Assembly: GCF_024753215.1 (NCBI RefSeq)
Contig: NZ_JANUGV010000001.1
Coordinates: forward strand, 620,001 to 684,000
Length of the DNA: 64,000 nt
From: Massilia solisilvae
GTDB lineage: Bacteria > Pseudomonadota > Gammaproteobacteria > Burkholderiales > Burkholderiaceae_D
Direction: 5' to 3'
Shown here: positions 43,279 through 56,242 of the stretch, one piece after another
Position numbering within the stretch: position 1 is the stretch's first letter
Layout: every line of letters begins with the position of its first letter
Translations under genes and position numbers: made by a program
Notes under the pieces: generated by a model
The model's input: the letters and a program-made list of their open reading frames with translations, nothing else
Databases searched by the model: none
What the model was told of the DNA's origin: nothing

Positions 43279-46200
43279 ATGACTCCCCCGATTGCCGGCC
43301 TGCCCGCCTATGCGGAGCTGTTCTGCCTGTCCAATTTCTCGTTCCTGCAGGGCGCGTCCCATGCCGAGGAGCTGGTGGCGCGCGCAGTGCGGCTGGGTTA
43401 CCACGCGCTGGCGCTGACCGACGAATGCTCGCTGGCCGGCGTGGTGCGCGCCCATGCCGAGGCCAAGCGCGCCGCTCTGCCGTTCATCGTCGGCGCGCAC
43501 TTTCACCTGGAGGGCGGGCCTTCGCTGGTGCTGCTGGCGCAGAACCGCAACGGTTACGGCAACCTGTCCGAACTCATCACGCTCGGGCGCACGCGCAGCG
43601 AGAAGGGCACCTACCTGCTCACGCCCGACGATATCGCCAATCCCGGCGCCGGATTCGGGCACCTGAAGGGCATGCCCGACTGCCTGGCGATCCTGCTGCC
43701 GGCCTATCCGGCGCACGAGGCGCAGCACGTGGACCGCCTGCACGCGCAGGCGGCGTGGATGGCGGCCCAGTTCCCGGGGCGCGCGTGGATCGGGCTGAAC
43801 CTGCTGCACCGCGCGTTCGACGACGCGCACCGCATGGCGCTGGAGGAGGTGGGCTGGCAGCACCAGCTGCCGCTGGTGGCGGTGGGCCACGTGGTGATGC
43901 ACGTGCGTTCAAGGAAGCCCTTGCAGGACACGCTGACCGCGACCCGGCTCGGCAAGCCGGTGGCCGAGTGCGGCTATGGCCTGGCGCAGAACGCCGAGCA
44001 GCACCTGCGCGCGCGCCTGCGCCTGGCCAACATCTACCCGCGCGCGGCGCTGGAAGAAACGCTGCGCATCGCCGGCCTGTGCACGTTTTCGCTCGACGAG
44101 CTGCGCTACGAATACCCGAACGAGGTGGTGCCGGCGGGCGAGACCGCAGCCAGCTTTTTGCGCCGCGAGACCTACATCGGCGCGCACCGCCGCTTTCGCG
44201 AAGGGATCCCGGCCAAGGTGCAGGCCCAGGTCGAGCACGAGCTGCAGCTCATCGCCGAAATGGGCTACGAGCATTACTTTCTGACGGTGTACGACATCGT
44301 GCGCTTCGCGCGCTCGAACAACATCCTGTGCCAGGGGCGCGGCTCGGCCGCCAATTCGGCGGTGTGCTATTGCCTGGGCATCACCGAGGTGGACCCGGCG
44401 CGCGCCAACCTGCTGTTCGAGCGCTTCATCTCCAAAGAGCGCAACGAGCCGCCCGACATCGACGTCGACTTCGAGCACCAGCGGCGCGAGGAGGTGATCC
44501 AGTACATCTACAACAAGTACGGGCGCACCCGCGCGGCGCTGGCGGCGGTGGTGATCAGCTACCGGCCCAAGAGCGCGCTGCGCGACGCCGGGCGCGCGCT
44601 GGGCATCGACCTGGCGATCGTGGAAAAGGTGAGCAAGACCCACCACTGGTTCGACAGCCGCGCCGACCTGCTCAACCGCCTGGCCGAGGCCGGGCTCGAC
44701 CCCGAGGCGCCGGCCTCGCAACAGTGGGCCACGCTGGCCAACCAGCTGCTCGGCTTTCCGCGCCACCTGTCGCAGCACCCGGGCGGGTTCGTGATCGCGC
44801 AGGGCAAGCTGTCGCGCCTGGTGCCGATCGAGAACGCGACCATGATCGACCGCAGCGTGATCCAGTGGGACAAGGACGACCTGGAGGAGCTGGGCCTGAT
44901 GAAGGTGGACGTGCTGGCGCTGGGCATGCTGTCGATGCTGCGCCGCGCGCTCGAGCTGGTCAGTCAGCGCCACGGCACGGTGTTCGAGATGCAGGACATC
45001 CCGCCGGACGACGCCGCCACCTACGACATGATCTGCGCGGCCGACACGGTGGGCGTGTTCCAGATCGAGTCGCGCGCGCAGATGAGCATGCTGCCGCGGA
45101 TGCTGCCGCGCCGCTTCTACGACCTGGTGATCGAGGTGGCGGTGGTGCGCCCCGGCCCGATCCAGGGCGGCATGGTGCACCCCTACCTGCGCCGGCGCCA
45201 GGGGCTGGAGCCGGTGCATTACCCGAGCGAGGAAATGAAGCTGGCGCTGGAGCGCACCCTGGGCGTGCCGATCTTCCAGGAGCAGGTGATGCAGGTGGCG
45301 ATCCTGGGCGCCGGGTTTTCGCCGGGCGAGGCGGACCAGCTGCGGCGCGCGATGGCGGCCTGGAAGCGCAAGGGCGGGCTCGAAAAATACTACGACCGCA
45401 TCGTGCGCGGCATGCTCGAACGCGGCTATGAGCTCGCGTTCGCCGAGGCCATCTTCAGCCAGATCCAGGGCTTTGGCGAATACGGCTTTCCCGAGTCGCA
45501 CGCGGCCAGCTTTGCCTTGCTGGCCTACGCCAGCGCCTGGATCAAGTGCCACGAGCCGTCCGCGTTCCTGTGCGCGCTGCTCAACAGCCAGCCGATGGGG
45601 TTCTACAGCCCGTCGCAGCTGGTGCAGGACGCCAGGCGCCACGGCATCGAGGTGCGGCCGGTGGACGTGACCATCAGCGGCTGGGAATCGGCGCTGGAAG
45701 AGATTGCCGACGTGGCGGGTGGGACGCAGCCGGCGGTGCGGCTCGGGCTCGCATTGGTGCGCGGGATGAGCAAGGAGGCGGCGCTGGCCATCGAGGAAGC
45801 GCGCGCGATCCGGCCGTTCGACAGCGTGGCCGACCTGGCGCGGCGCGCGCACCTGGACCGCGCCGACCTGCAGGTGCTGGCCGCCTCCAACGCGCTCAAG
45901 CCGCTGGCCGGGCACCGGCGCGAAGCGCTGTGGCAGGCGGTGGGCGCGGTGCCGGACAAGGACCTGCTGCGCCCGGCCGCGCCACGCGAGGAGACGCCGG
46001 TGCTGCCCGCGCCGTCCGAGGGCGACGAGATCGTGGGCGACTACCGCGCGCAGGGACTCACGTTGGGGCGGCACCCGCTGGCGCTGCTGCGGCCGCACCT
46101 GCTGGCGCGGCGCTTCATGCCCGCATCCACGCTGATGGACTACCAGGACGGCCAGCTGGCGCGCGCCTGCGGCATCGTCACGGTGCGCCAGCGGCCCGGC

Positions 46201-46434
46201 ACCGCCAAGGGCGTGCTGTTCATGACGCTGGAGGACGAGACCGGCAACGTGAACCTGATCGTCTGGCCCGACCTGGTGGAAAAGCAGCGGCGCGAGGTGC
46301 TGAACGCGCCGTTGCTGGGGGTGTATGGCATCTGGCAGCGGCAGGGCGAGGTGCGGCACCTGGTGGCGCGGCGGCTGGTGGACATGTCGGCGCTGCTGGG
46401 GCGGCTGGATACGCGCAGCCGCGATTTTTGCTGA
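43279..46434 (+). CDS. dnaE2: Error-prone DNA polymerase DnaE2 (ImuC)
   Basis: A 1051-residue C-family polymerase, the catalytic part of the ImuA-ImuB-DnaE2 mutasome. The PHP domain begins YAELFCLSNFSFLQGASHAEELV, and the palm motifs include GRGSAANSAVCYCLGITEVDPA and PDIDVDFEHQRREEVIQYIY, the latter with catalytic aspartates. The C-terminal OB domain contains GTAKGVLFMTLEDETGNVNLIVWPD. The DnaE2 length and compact C-terminus separate it from replicative DnaE (about 1160). It is induced through LexA (43214) and lies 15 kb from imuA-imuB. Confidence 0.95.
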   Translation: MTPPIAGLPAYAELFCLSNFSFLQGASHAEELVARAVRLGYHALALTDECSLAGVVRAHAEAKRAALPFIVGAHFHLEGGPSLVLLAQNRNGYGNLSELITLGRTRSEKGTYLLTPDDIANPGAGFGHLKGMPDCLAILLPAYPAHEAQHVDRLHAQAAWMAAQFPGRAWIGLNLLHRAFDDAHRMALEEVGWQHQLPLVAVGHVVMHVRSRKPLQDTLTATRLGKPVAECGYGLAQNAEQHLRARLRLANIYPRAALEETLRIAGLCTFSLDELRYEYPNEVVPAGETAASFLRRETYIGAHRRFREGIPAKVQAQVEHELQLIAEMGYEHYFLTVYDIVRFARSNNILCQGRGSAANSAVCYCLGITEVDPARANLLFERFISKERNEPPDIDVDFEHQRREEVIQYIYNKYGRTRAALAAVVISYRPKSALRDAGRALGIDLAIVEKVSKTHHWFDSRADLLNRLAEAGLDPEAPASQQWATLANQLLGFPRHLSQHPGGFVIAQGKLSRLVPIENATMIDRSVIQWDKDDLEELGLMKVDVLALGMLSMLRRALELVSQRHGTVFEMQDIPPDDAATYDMICAADTVGVFQIESRAQMSMLPRMLPRRFYDLVIEVAVVRPGPIQGGMVHPYLRRRQGLEPVHYPSEEMKLALERTLGVPIFQEQVMQVAILGAGFSPGEADQLRRAMAAWKRKGGLEKYYDRIVRGMLERGYELAFAEAIFSQIQGFGEYGFPESHAASFALLAYASAWIKCHEPSAFLCALLNSQPMGFYSPSQLVQDARRHGIEVRPVDVTISGWESALEEIADVAGGTQPAVRLGLALVRGMSKEAALAIEEARAIRPFDSVADLARRAHLDRADLQVLAASNALKPLAGHRREALWQAVGAVPDKDLLRPAAPREETPVLPAPSEGDEIVGDYRAQGLTLGRHPLALLRPHLLARRFMPASTLMDYQDGQLARACGIVTVRQRPGTAKGVLFMTLEDETGNVNLIVWPDLVEKQRREVLNAPLLGVYGIWQRQGEVRHLVARRLVDMSALLGRLDTRSRDFC

Positions 46435-46447
46435 CGGGTGGCGCCGG

Positions 46448-47500
46448 TCAGCGGCCCTGCGCCGAGAGCAGCCGCTCGATGCGCTCGGCGCTGGACGGAT
46501 GGCTGGCCGTGTATTCGAGGCTCTTCGACAGCCAGCGCGGCATGCTGCGCGTCGCCCGTGCGCGCGGTGTGTTTTCCAGCTCGTAGAACAGGTCGGCCAG
46601 CGGTTCGGTCGGCATGCCCTGCGCATGCAGCGCCTTGATGGCGTACAGGTCGGCCTCGGTCTCCATCGCGCGCGAATAGCTCGTCTTCATCAGCACCGCC
46701 GGCACGCCCGCAACGGCGGCGCTGAAGTCGCCGAACAGCGCCGCCGACAAGGCCGCGGTGAGCGACGTACGCGCGAGCGTACGGGCGCTGTGGCGCTGCT
46801 CGATGTGCCCGATCTCGTGCGCCAGCACGCCGGCCAGCTGCGCGGTTTCGCCGCTGCCGAAGTCGGCCCGCTTGCCGAGGATGAGCTTGACCATGTCGTC
46901 GGTGAGCACGATGGTCCCGTCCGGAAGCGCGAGCGCGTTCGCGCCCAGCGCGCGCGAGCTGCGCACCAGCAGGCGGATCGGCACGCGTGGATGCGGCGGC
47001 ATTACCCGCGCCATCACGTTGTCGATGGCGGCAAGGCGCTGGTCGGAGAACCGCGATTGCGTCAGGATCTGCTGCCTTTCCAGGCTCGCCAGCACGCTCT
47101 TGCCCATGCTGGCGTCCACGCTTGCAGGCAGGCGCGCCGCGATCATCTCGGTGGCCGCCGGCAGGCCCCACAGCAGGGTCGCGGCCAGCACCAGCAACAG
47201 CAGCACCAGCGCGGCCAGCGCCGCCGGCCAGCGGGCCTGCCACCGCACCACCGGCGTCGCGCGGTAGCCGAGCGCGCCCGCAAGCTCGGCGTGCGCCGCG
47301 CCGGTCACCTCGCAGCGTGCGCCGTCGCTGAAGTACACCACGGCCGGCGCACCGGCGAACGGCTCGGCCAGCCGTGCCTGTCCGCTGGGGTAGATCCGCG
47401 CTATCCCAGGGCCCGCCACCACGACCGTGCCGGCGCTGGTTTCAAGTTCGACCCGGTGCATGCGGGCGCTCTGGCCATCGAAGTAGATCGCGCTGGTCAT
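46448..47500 (-). CDS. M48-family membrane metalloprotease
   Basis: A 350-residue protease with zinc motif H228-E-I-G-H232 (LAGVLAHEIGHIEQRHSARTLAR) and a second Glu in RAMETEADLYAIKALH. One transmembrane helix lies at about 83-105 (AALAALVLLLLVLAATLLWGL), preceded by a small N-terminal cytoplasmic domain (1-80) that starts MTSAIYFDGQSARMHRV. The catalytic part is like M48/BepA. It starts 7 bp after the YjgN gene ends; this DUF898-M48 pairing is seen in other proteobacteria and suggests the two work together in the membrane. Confidence 0.9.
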   Translation of the reverse strand: MTSAIYFDGQSARMHRVELETSAGTVVVAGPGIARIYPSGQARLAEPFAGAPAVVYFSDGARCEVTGAAHAELAGALGYRATPVVRWQARWPAALAALVLLLLVLAATLLWGLPAATEMIAARLPASVDASMGKSVLASLERQQILTQSRFSDQRLAAIDNVMARVMPPHPRVPIRLLVRSSRALGANALALPDGTIVLTDDMVKLILGKRADFGSGETAQLAGVLAHEIGHIEQRHSARTLARTSLTAALSAALFGDFSAAVAGVPAVLMKTSYSRAMETEADLYAIKALHAQGMPTEPLADLFYELENTPRARATRSMPRWLSKSLEYTASHPSSAERIERLLSAQGR

Positions 47501-47507
47501 CGATGCC

Positions 47508-48677
47508 TCACCACGAAATGTCCACGCCAATGAAGTCGGCCGCGCCGTCGCCGGCAGCGCCGGCCTGGCGCGGCGCGGCGCCGCCCAGCACCTCATCGAA
47601 TTCGCCCTGCACCTGGACCGACAAATGCTCGGCGCGGTAGCGATACACGTTGACGACGGCAAATGGCCTGTACAGGCCGAGCGTAAGCAGCGTCAGCAGG
47701 ACATTGACCGCCTGCAGCCGCAGCATCCCCCATGCCTTCATGCTTGACTCGATGCGCACACCCGCGAACGAGGTGCTCGACCAGACAAGGTTGTTGATGC
47801 GCACGTGCATGTAAGGCGCGGCTGCCAGGAACACGACATAGCCGCCGAGCGCTCCGCTAATCACGGTAAGGACCCAGTTCCCGGCCCCGCTCATCATGGC
47901 GGCCTTGCTCAGGTGGGTCACGCCCAGCCGTGCTGCGGTCGAAATCACCAGGGTGATGACGACCCCGAGCACAATCCACAGCGCGCACATGAGGTATGGC
48001 CCGTAGAACTTCCATGGGCGCACCCCGTAGCGCGCCTGCTGGTCGCCGTACAGGATGTTCGCGTGCTGGTAACGCTTCATCCTGCCGTGCATGAGCGGCC
48101 AGCCGAGGTACAGGAGCATGACGGCAGCGGCAAGCCGGCTTCTCGGATCCATGGCCAGCAGCGCGCCCGGCAGCAGCACGGTCAGCGCCGGCGGCAGGTA
48201 GGCCAGGTAGGCGCCGCGCACGCTGCCGCCAAATCCGAACGGCAGGCCACGGTAGGCAGTGTTGGACAGCCTGAACCTGAGCGCCGAATGCATCAGGAAC
48301 GGCAGCCAGAGAATCAGGGCTGCGGCGAAGCCAGCGCCGACCGCGAGCGAAAACCCGAACGCGTATTGGTAGCCGAGTAGCAGGGCCACGGCGATCAGGC
48401 GCCCCTTGAGGATGGACTTCGGGTCGCCGGTGAAGTCGAAGCAAGCGCCGGCCAGTTGGGTATTGCGATAGAAGTACTGCAACCTGCGCACCTTCGCCCA
48501 CGCCGAATAGATGCCGAGCGTGGCCACCGTCAGCAGCAGGTTGACGATCCAGATGCGGAAGTACTCGTTGCCGCTGCCGGTAAAAGCCAGCGCCAGCCGC
48601 CGGGGTTCCGGCAGGGCGGGCTCCTCAGGTTGCGGCTGCATCGCAGTCTCGGCGCCTGTCTCCTGTAGGTTATGCAT
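47508..48677 (-). CDS. YjgN-family (DUF898) membrane protein
   Basis: A protein of up to 389 residues (ATG 48677; ATG 48641, MQPQPEEPALPEP, is an alternative). It has about six to eight hydrophobic helices and the YjgN landmarks FTGSGNEYFRIWIVNLLLTVATLGIYSAWAKVRRLQYFYRNTQLAG and, repeated later, MLRLQAVNVLLTLLTLGLYRPFAVVNVYRYRAEHL. The internal duplication (FRIW...LGIYSAWAKVR and ...LGLYRPFAVVNVYR) is part of the family. Function unknown; first gene of the operon with the M48 protease. Confidence 0.88.
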   Translation of the reverse strand: MHNLQETGAETAMQPQPEEPALPEPRRLALAFTGSGNEYFRIWIVNLLLTVATLGIYSAWAKVRRLQYFYRNTQLAGACFDFTGDPKSILKGRLIAVALLLGYQYAFGFSLAVGAGFAAALILWLPFLMHSALRFRLSNTAYRGLPFGFGGSVRGAYLAYLPPALTVLLPGALLAMDPRSRLAAAVMLLYLGWPLMHGRMKRYQHANILYGDQQARYGVRPWKFYGPYLMCALWIVLGVVITLVISTAARLGVTHLSKAAMMSGAGNWVLTVISGALGGYVVFLAAAPYMHVRINNLVWSSTSFAGVRIESSMKAWGMLRLQAVNVLLTLLTLGLYRPFAVVNVYRYRAEHLSVQVQGEFDEVLGGAAPRQAGAAGDGAADFIGVDISW

Positions 48678-48989
48678 GATGCGTAAGGGCTTTCTGGGCA
48701 GTGGGCGAAACCGCAAGTCTAACGTGCAGGCCACCGGGTTTGTTATTCTTGCTACCCTTTTTTTGGACAGTCGTTCTCCCGGCCAGCAGTGGCCGGCGCC
48801 GCCGGACGAGCGCACCGCCCGGGGGGGCCGCGCGCGCCTTCGGCCGGGTCGGGGGAATCGCCGCCAGACCACTGGCGCATCGTGTCTCTTTTCGCGTTCT
48901 CGTTCTGTCTCTTTTTGTCGATTTTGAACTCATCGCTGAGATGAGACTCAAATCGACAGGAAGAGACAAAACGAGAAAGGAAAAAGAGA
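48678..48989. other. Divergent gap with giant inverted repeat
   Basis: This 312-bp gap between the YjgN gene and the RAMA-like gene holds the promoters of both. Its right part contains most of a 129-nt inverted repeat (48873-49001). The left part is GC-rich and unremarkable apart from a CCGGCCAGCAGTGGCCGG palindrome near 48780-48797. No further gene is seen. Confidence 0.7.
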
Positions 48990-49001
48990 ATGGATGCGCC
49001 A
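48873..49001 (+). repeat. 129-nt in-register inverted repeat over a translation start
   Basis: Arms 48873-48934 and 48940-49001 pair without a single gap around loop GCTGA (48935-48939): every pair sums to 97874. I count 49 Watson-Crick pairs of 62, in blocks of 9 (TGGCGCATC/GATGCGCCA), 8 (TCTCTTTT/AAAAGAGA), 8 (TTCTCGTT/AACGAGAA), 8 (TGTCTCTT/AAGAGACA), 8 (GTCGATTT/AAATCGAC) and 6 (CTCATC/GATGAG). The AGGA ribosome site (48978-48981) lies in one internal loop, the start codon (48990-48992) in another. Confidence 0.93.
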
Positions 49002-49601
49002 TCCGAGTTCCTGGCCCCCACCCACGCGCTGCGCCGCCTTGCCGCCTTTCTCAAGGAAAAGGGCAGCAAACTGTCCACTTCCGACGCCGCCACCATGGCC
49101 ATCAACCAGTGGATCGCATGCGAGCGCGGCCAATTCACGTCGCTCGCGCCCACGCCCACGCGCGGCTATCAATGGAAGACGTTGTTTTTGCCCGAGGGTA
49201 CTGAACTTCGCGCAACAATGAATGGCGAAACGGCCTATGCCCGGGTGGAAGGCGACGACCTGCGCTACCGCGGGCGCGCGGTGTCGCCACGCCAAATGCT
49301 GCTCGACCTGGGTGGCAAGGGCCGCAACGCCTGGCGCGAGGTCTGGGTGCTGCTGCCAGGCGAGCGCAAGTGGCAGCCGGCCTCGCGCCTGCGCCGGGTG
49401 GCAGAAGGCGAGGCGCCTGCGCGTTTGGTGTCGCCGGCCGAAGCGATGTCGGCCGCTGCGGCATGCATGTCCGAAACCCTGAAGACAGCGCTGGCCCTGG
49501 TCGAGCAAGCCAACCAGCAAGCCTTGCCCGCTTTCGAGCGCCGCACTTCTCCGCAGCGCCGCGCCAGCGACGCGCTGGGCGACGACGTGCCGTTGGACTA
49601 G
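48990..49601 (+). CDS. Uncharacterised protein with RAMA-like domain
   Basis: A 203-residue cytoplasmic protein. Residues about 8-45 are helical ([30 protein letters not shown]). Residues about 58-135 ([66 protein letters not shown]) resemble the small RAMA/DUF4357-like domain found with restriction and DNA-modification proteins. The C-terminal third is Ala-rich helix then a charged tail. The ribosome site AAAGGA (48976-48981) and ATG sit inside a large hairpin, so translation may be structurally controlled. Domain call is by resemblance. Confidence 0.75.
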   Translation: MDAPSEFLAPTHALRRLAAFLKEKGSKLSTSDAATMAINQWIACERGQFTSLAPTPTRGYQWKTLFLPEGTELRATMNGETAYARVEGDDLRYRGRAVSPRQMLLDLGGKGRNAWREVWVLLPGERKWQPASRLRRVAEGEAPARLVSPAEAMSAAAACMSETLKTALALVEQANQQALPAFERRTSPQRRASDALGDDVPLD

Positions 49602-51199
49602 GCGGGCAGCGCGAGCGCCACCGTGCGCGCCGGCGGCGCGACCGGCCTTGCCCCCAGGTCCAGCTTGAACACGCCAACCGCCTGCGCCAGGCTGTCTGCC
49701 TGTTCCTGCATCGAGGTTGCCGCGGCCGCCGCTTCCTCCACCAATGCCGCATTTTGCTGGGTCGCCTGGTCCATCTGCCCGATCGCCTGGTTGACCTGCT
49801 CGATACCGCTGGTCTGCTCCTGGCTGGCGCTGGTGATCTCGGCCATGATGTCGGTCACGCGGGCGATGCTGGTCACCACCTGTTCCATCGTCGCGCCGGC
49901 CTCGTCCACCAGCCGGGTGCCGGTTGCCACCTTGCCCACCGAGTCGTCGATCAGCGCCTTGATCTCCTTGGCCGCCGCCGCCGAACGCTGCGCCAGCGTG
50001 CGCACTTCACCCGCCACCACCGCAAAGCCGCGCCCCTGTTCCCCGGCGCGCGCCGCCTCCACCGCGGCGTTCAGCGCCAGAATGTTGGTCTGGAACGCGA
50101 TGCCATCGATCACGCCGATGATGTCGACAATCTTGCGCGAGGACTCGCTGATCGAGGCCATGGTGGTGGTGACCTGGCTGGCCACGATGCCGCATTCGGT
50201 GGCCACCCGCGACGCTTCGATCGACAGCTGGTTGGCATGGCGCGCATTCTCGGCGTTGTTGCGCACGGTGCCGGTCAGCTCTTCCATCGACGCGGCGGTC
50301 TCTTCCAGCGAGCTGGCCTGCTGCTCGGTGCGGGACGACAGATCCAGGTTGCCGGCGCTGATTTCGGCCGACGCGGTGGCGATCGCGTGGGTGCCGCTAC
50401 GCACCTGCGACACGATCGCCACCAGGCTGTCGTTCATGTGGCCCAGCGCGCGCAGCAAGGCGCCGGTTTCGTCGCCGGTGGCCGCGTCGATGCGGTGGGT
50501 CAGGTCGCCGGCGGCCACGGTCTCGGCCACCTGCACCGCCGTGCGGATCGGTCGCGTGATGCTGCGCGTCAGGAACCAGGCAAACAGCGCGCCCAGCGCC
50601 ACCGCCAGCACCGCCAGGCCCACCACCAACTGCATCCCCAGCGCCTGGTTGTGCTGGTTTTCCTGGGCATGCTGGTCCATGCTGGCGCGCTGCAAGGTCA
50701 CCAGTTCGTCCAGGATCGCCATGTAGTTGTTCGCCGACGGCGTGTATTGCTCCTCGAGCACCTTGACCGCCAGTTCCTGGTTGCCCTCGGTTTTCGCTTT
50801 CATCGCCGCATTCACCGCATCTCGGTAGCGCTTGCGCTCGACCATCATCTTCGCGTACAGCGCCTTTTCCGCATCGGTCGTGATCATCGGCTCGATTTGC
50901 TTGATCAGCTCGGCGGTCTTGCCGGTCGTCATCGCCGCATCGTCCTTGAAATAGGCGACCAGCGACGGGTCGTTGCTCTTGACGATGGCCGCGGTGCGGC
51001 GCACGGCGGTGTAGATGTACTTGTTCCATTCCGCGATCATGCGGTCCTTGGCGATCGGTTGCGCCATCGCCGCCGTCGCCGCGGATGTTTCGTTCATCCG
51101 CCAGAAGGCGACCGCCGCGATCAGGACGGTCATGGCCAGGACCAGCGCAAAACCGATCCCGAGCCGCTTGCCAATATTCAGGTTGGCGAAAAAGCCCAT
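49598..51199 (-). CDS. Methyl-accepting chemotaxis protein
   Basis: A 533-residue chemoreceptor. TM1 is about 10-32 ([23 protein letters not shown]), a four-helix-bundle-type periplasmic domain follows (about 35-188), TM2 is at about 190-212, then HAMP (about 213-265, [28 protein letters not shown]). The signalling domain has the hairpin tip [43 protein letters not shown]. Length and the 4HB ligand domain are of the Tsr/Tar-like betaproteobacterial class. Its stop overlaps the converging RAMA-like gene by 4 nt. Ligand unknown. Confidence 0.95.
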   Translation of the reverse strand: MGFFANLNIGKRLGIGFALVLAMTVLIAAVAFWRMNETSAATAAMAQPIAKDRMIAEWNKYIYTAVRRTAAIVKSNDPSLVAYFKDDAAMTTGKTAELIKQIEPMITTDAEKALYAKMMVERKRYRDAVNAAMKAKTEGNQELAVKVLEEQYTPSANNYMAILDELVTLQRASMDQHAQENQHNQALGMQLVVGLAVLAVALGALFAWFLTRSITRPIRTAVQVAETVAAGDLTHRIDAATGDETGALLRALGHMNDSLVAIVSQVRSGTHAIATASAEISAGNLDLSSRTEQQASSLEETAASMEELTGTVRNNAENARHANQLSIEASRVATECGIVASQVTTTMASISESSRKIVDIIGVIDGIAFQTNILALNAAVEAARAGEQGRGFAVVAGEVRTLAQRSAAAAKEIKALIDDSVGKVATGTRLVDEAGATMEQVVTSIARVTDIMAEITSASQEQTSGIEQVNQAIGQMDQATQQNAALVEEAAAAATSMQEQADSLAQAVGVFKLDLGARPVAPPARTVALALPA

Positions 51200-54088
<2,889 letters not shown>

Positions 54089-54113
54089 ATGCCAACCCCG
54101 GCCCGCTCCACAC

Positions 54114-54160
54114 GCACGTCGTCCCCGCGCAGGCGGGGACCCATGCTGAGCCTGCGTGCC
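54114..54160. repeat. Family B repeat, locus 3 (left half only)
   Basis: The left end GCACGTCGTCCCCGCGCAG followed by GCGGGGACCCATGCTGAGCC, after kdsA. The right inverted end is missing, so this copy is truncated. GTCCCCGC-GCAG-GCGGGGAC is an 8-bp hairpin that could terminate or attenuate kdsA transcription before eno. Confidence 0.75.
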
Positions 54161-54175
54161 CGCAACGCTTTCTAA

Positions 54176-55480
<1,305 letters not shown>

Positions 55481-55491
55481 GCGACCCAAGG

Positions 55492-55515
55492 ACCGGCCAG
55501 CGCGCGCTGGCCGGT
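55492..55515. promoter_or_regulatory. 24-bp perfect palindrome between eno and ftsB
   Basis: ACCGGCCAGCGC directly followed by its reverse complement GCGCTGGCCGGT, ending on the base before the first possible ftsB start (ATG 55516). As RNA it would form a very stable hairpin with a small terminal loop. Without a U-tract it is not a classic terminator. Confidence 0.8.
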
Positions 55516-55875
55516 ATGCGATCCATGCGCCTGATCACGCTCGCCCTGGTTGCGCTGCTGCTGCTGATCCAGTACCCGCTGTGGCTGGGGAAAGGCGGCT
55601 GGCTGACCGTATCGGACCTGGAAGCGCAGGTCGACGCCATGCGCAAGAAGACCGACGACCTGAAGGCGCGCAACGCCCACCTCGAATCGGAAGTGCGCGA
55701 CCTGAAGGAAGGCACCGGCGCCGTCGAAGAACGCGCCCGCTACGAGCTGGGCATGATCAAGCAGAACGAGATCTTCGTCCAGGTGCTCAAGAAAGGCGAC
55801 AAGAACGCCCCGAGCATGACCCCGCAAAAGCCGCTGCCCGACACCGACAAGAAGGGCAAGCCCCTCGAGGACTGA
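55516..55875 (+). CDS. ftsB: Cell division protein FtsB
   Basis: A 116-119 residue bitopic membrane protein of the divisome, forming a coiled coil with FtsL and FtsQ in septum synthesis. The helix [26 protein letters not shown] spans the membrane, followed by the coiled coil ([32 protein letters not shown]) and the [18 protein letters not shown] segment that marks FtsB. ATG 55525 (MRLIT) is likelier than 55516, which abuts a hairpin. The eno-ftsB neighbourhood is conserved across proteobacteria. The charged C-terminal tail is longer than in E. coli. Confidence 0.93.
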   Translation: MRSMRLITLALVALLLLIQYPLWLGKGGWLTVSDLEAQVDAMRKKTDDLKARNAHLESEVRDLKEGTGAVEERARYELGMIKQNEIFVQVLKKGDKNAPSMTPQKPLPDTDKKGKPLED

Positions 55876-55879
55876 CGCC

Positions 55880-56137
55880 GTGGCCGACCCACTCGACACC
55901 CTGGAAGCGATCGCCGTTCACCTGGCCGACGCTTTCGAATCGGGCGACCCGGACGCGATCAAGAAAGCGCTGTCCGACGTCGCCGTATCCCCCGCCGCCG
56001 CCGAACTGGCTGCCGCCGCCGGCTTCCCGCGCCAGCAGCTGAACGACGCGCTGCTGAACGGCGAACTGCCGCTCGACATGACGCTGGCGATCATGAAGGT
56101 GATCGACCTCTACCTGCCCGGCACGCATCACCACTGA
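55880..56137 (+). CDS. Orphan antidote-like HTH protein
   Basis: An 85-residue protein starting at GTG 55880, four bases after ftsB. The pattern DTLEAIAVHLADAFESGDPDAIKKALSDVAVSPAAAELAAAAGFPRQQLNDALLNGELPLDMTLAIMKVIDLYLPG matches the addiction-module antidote (COG3636-type) layout of an N-terminal YLxxAxExGDPxxI helix plus an HTH (AAGFPRQQLNDAL). No toxin gene adjoins it, so it is either solitary or regulates something else. Probably co-transcribed with ftsB. Confidence 0.7.
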   Translation: MADPLDTLEAIAVHLADAFESGDPDAIKKALSDVAVSPAAAELAAAAGFPRQQLNDALLNGELPLDMTLAIMKVIDLYLPGTHHH

Positions 56138-56140
56138 CAC

Positions 56141-56240
56141 GTAGGGTGGGCAGCTCCGCTGCCCACGCGTTCAAGAAGGCCGAGCACGGCCGCTCCCGCA
56201 GCGCGCATCACCGCGTGGGCAGCACAGCCGCCCACCCTGC
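56141..56240. repeat. Family A repeat, locus 7 (two units)
   Basis: Units at 56141-56173 and 56211-56240 in opposite orientation between converging genes. Both have the changed stem GTGGGCAGC/GCTGCCCAC or its partial form, with arms varying together. Confidence 0.85.
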
Positions 56241-56242
56241 GA

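Noticed and set aside
43909-46626. A 905-codon minus-strand frame opposite dnaE2
   Set aside because: dnaE2 carries polymerase and PHP motifs in the plus frame; the antisense product is His/Arg/Gln-rich and has no domain.
55492-55515. The palindrome after eno as a Rho-independent terminator
   Set aside because: There is no U-tract after the stem and the ftsB start follows at once, so termination there would be inefficient.
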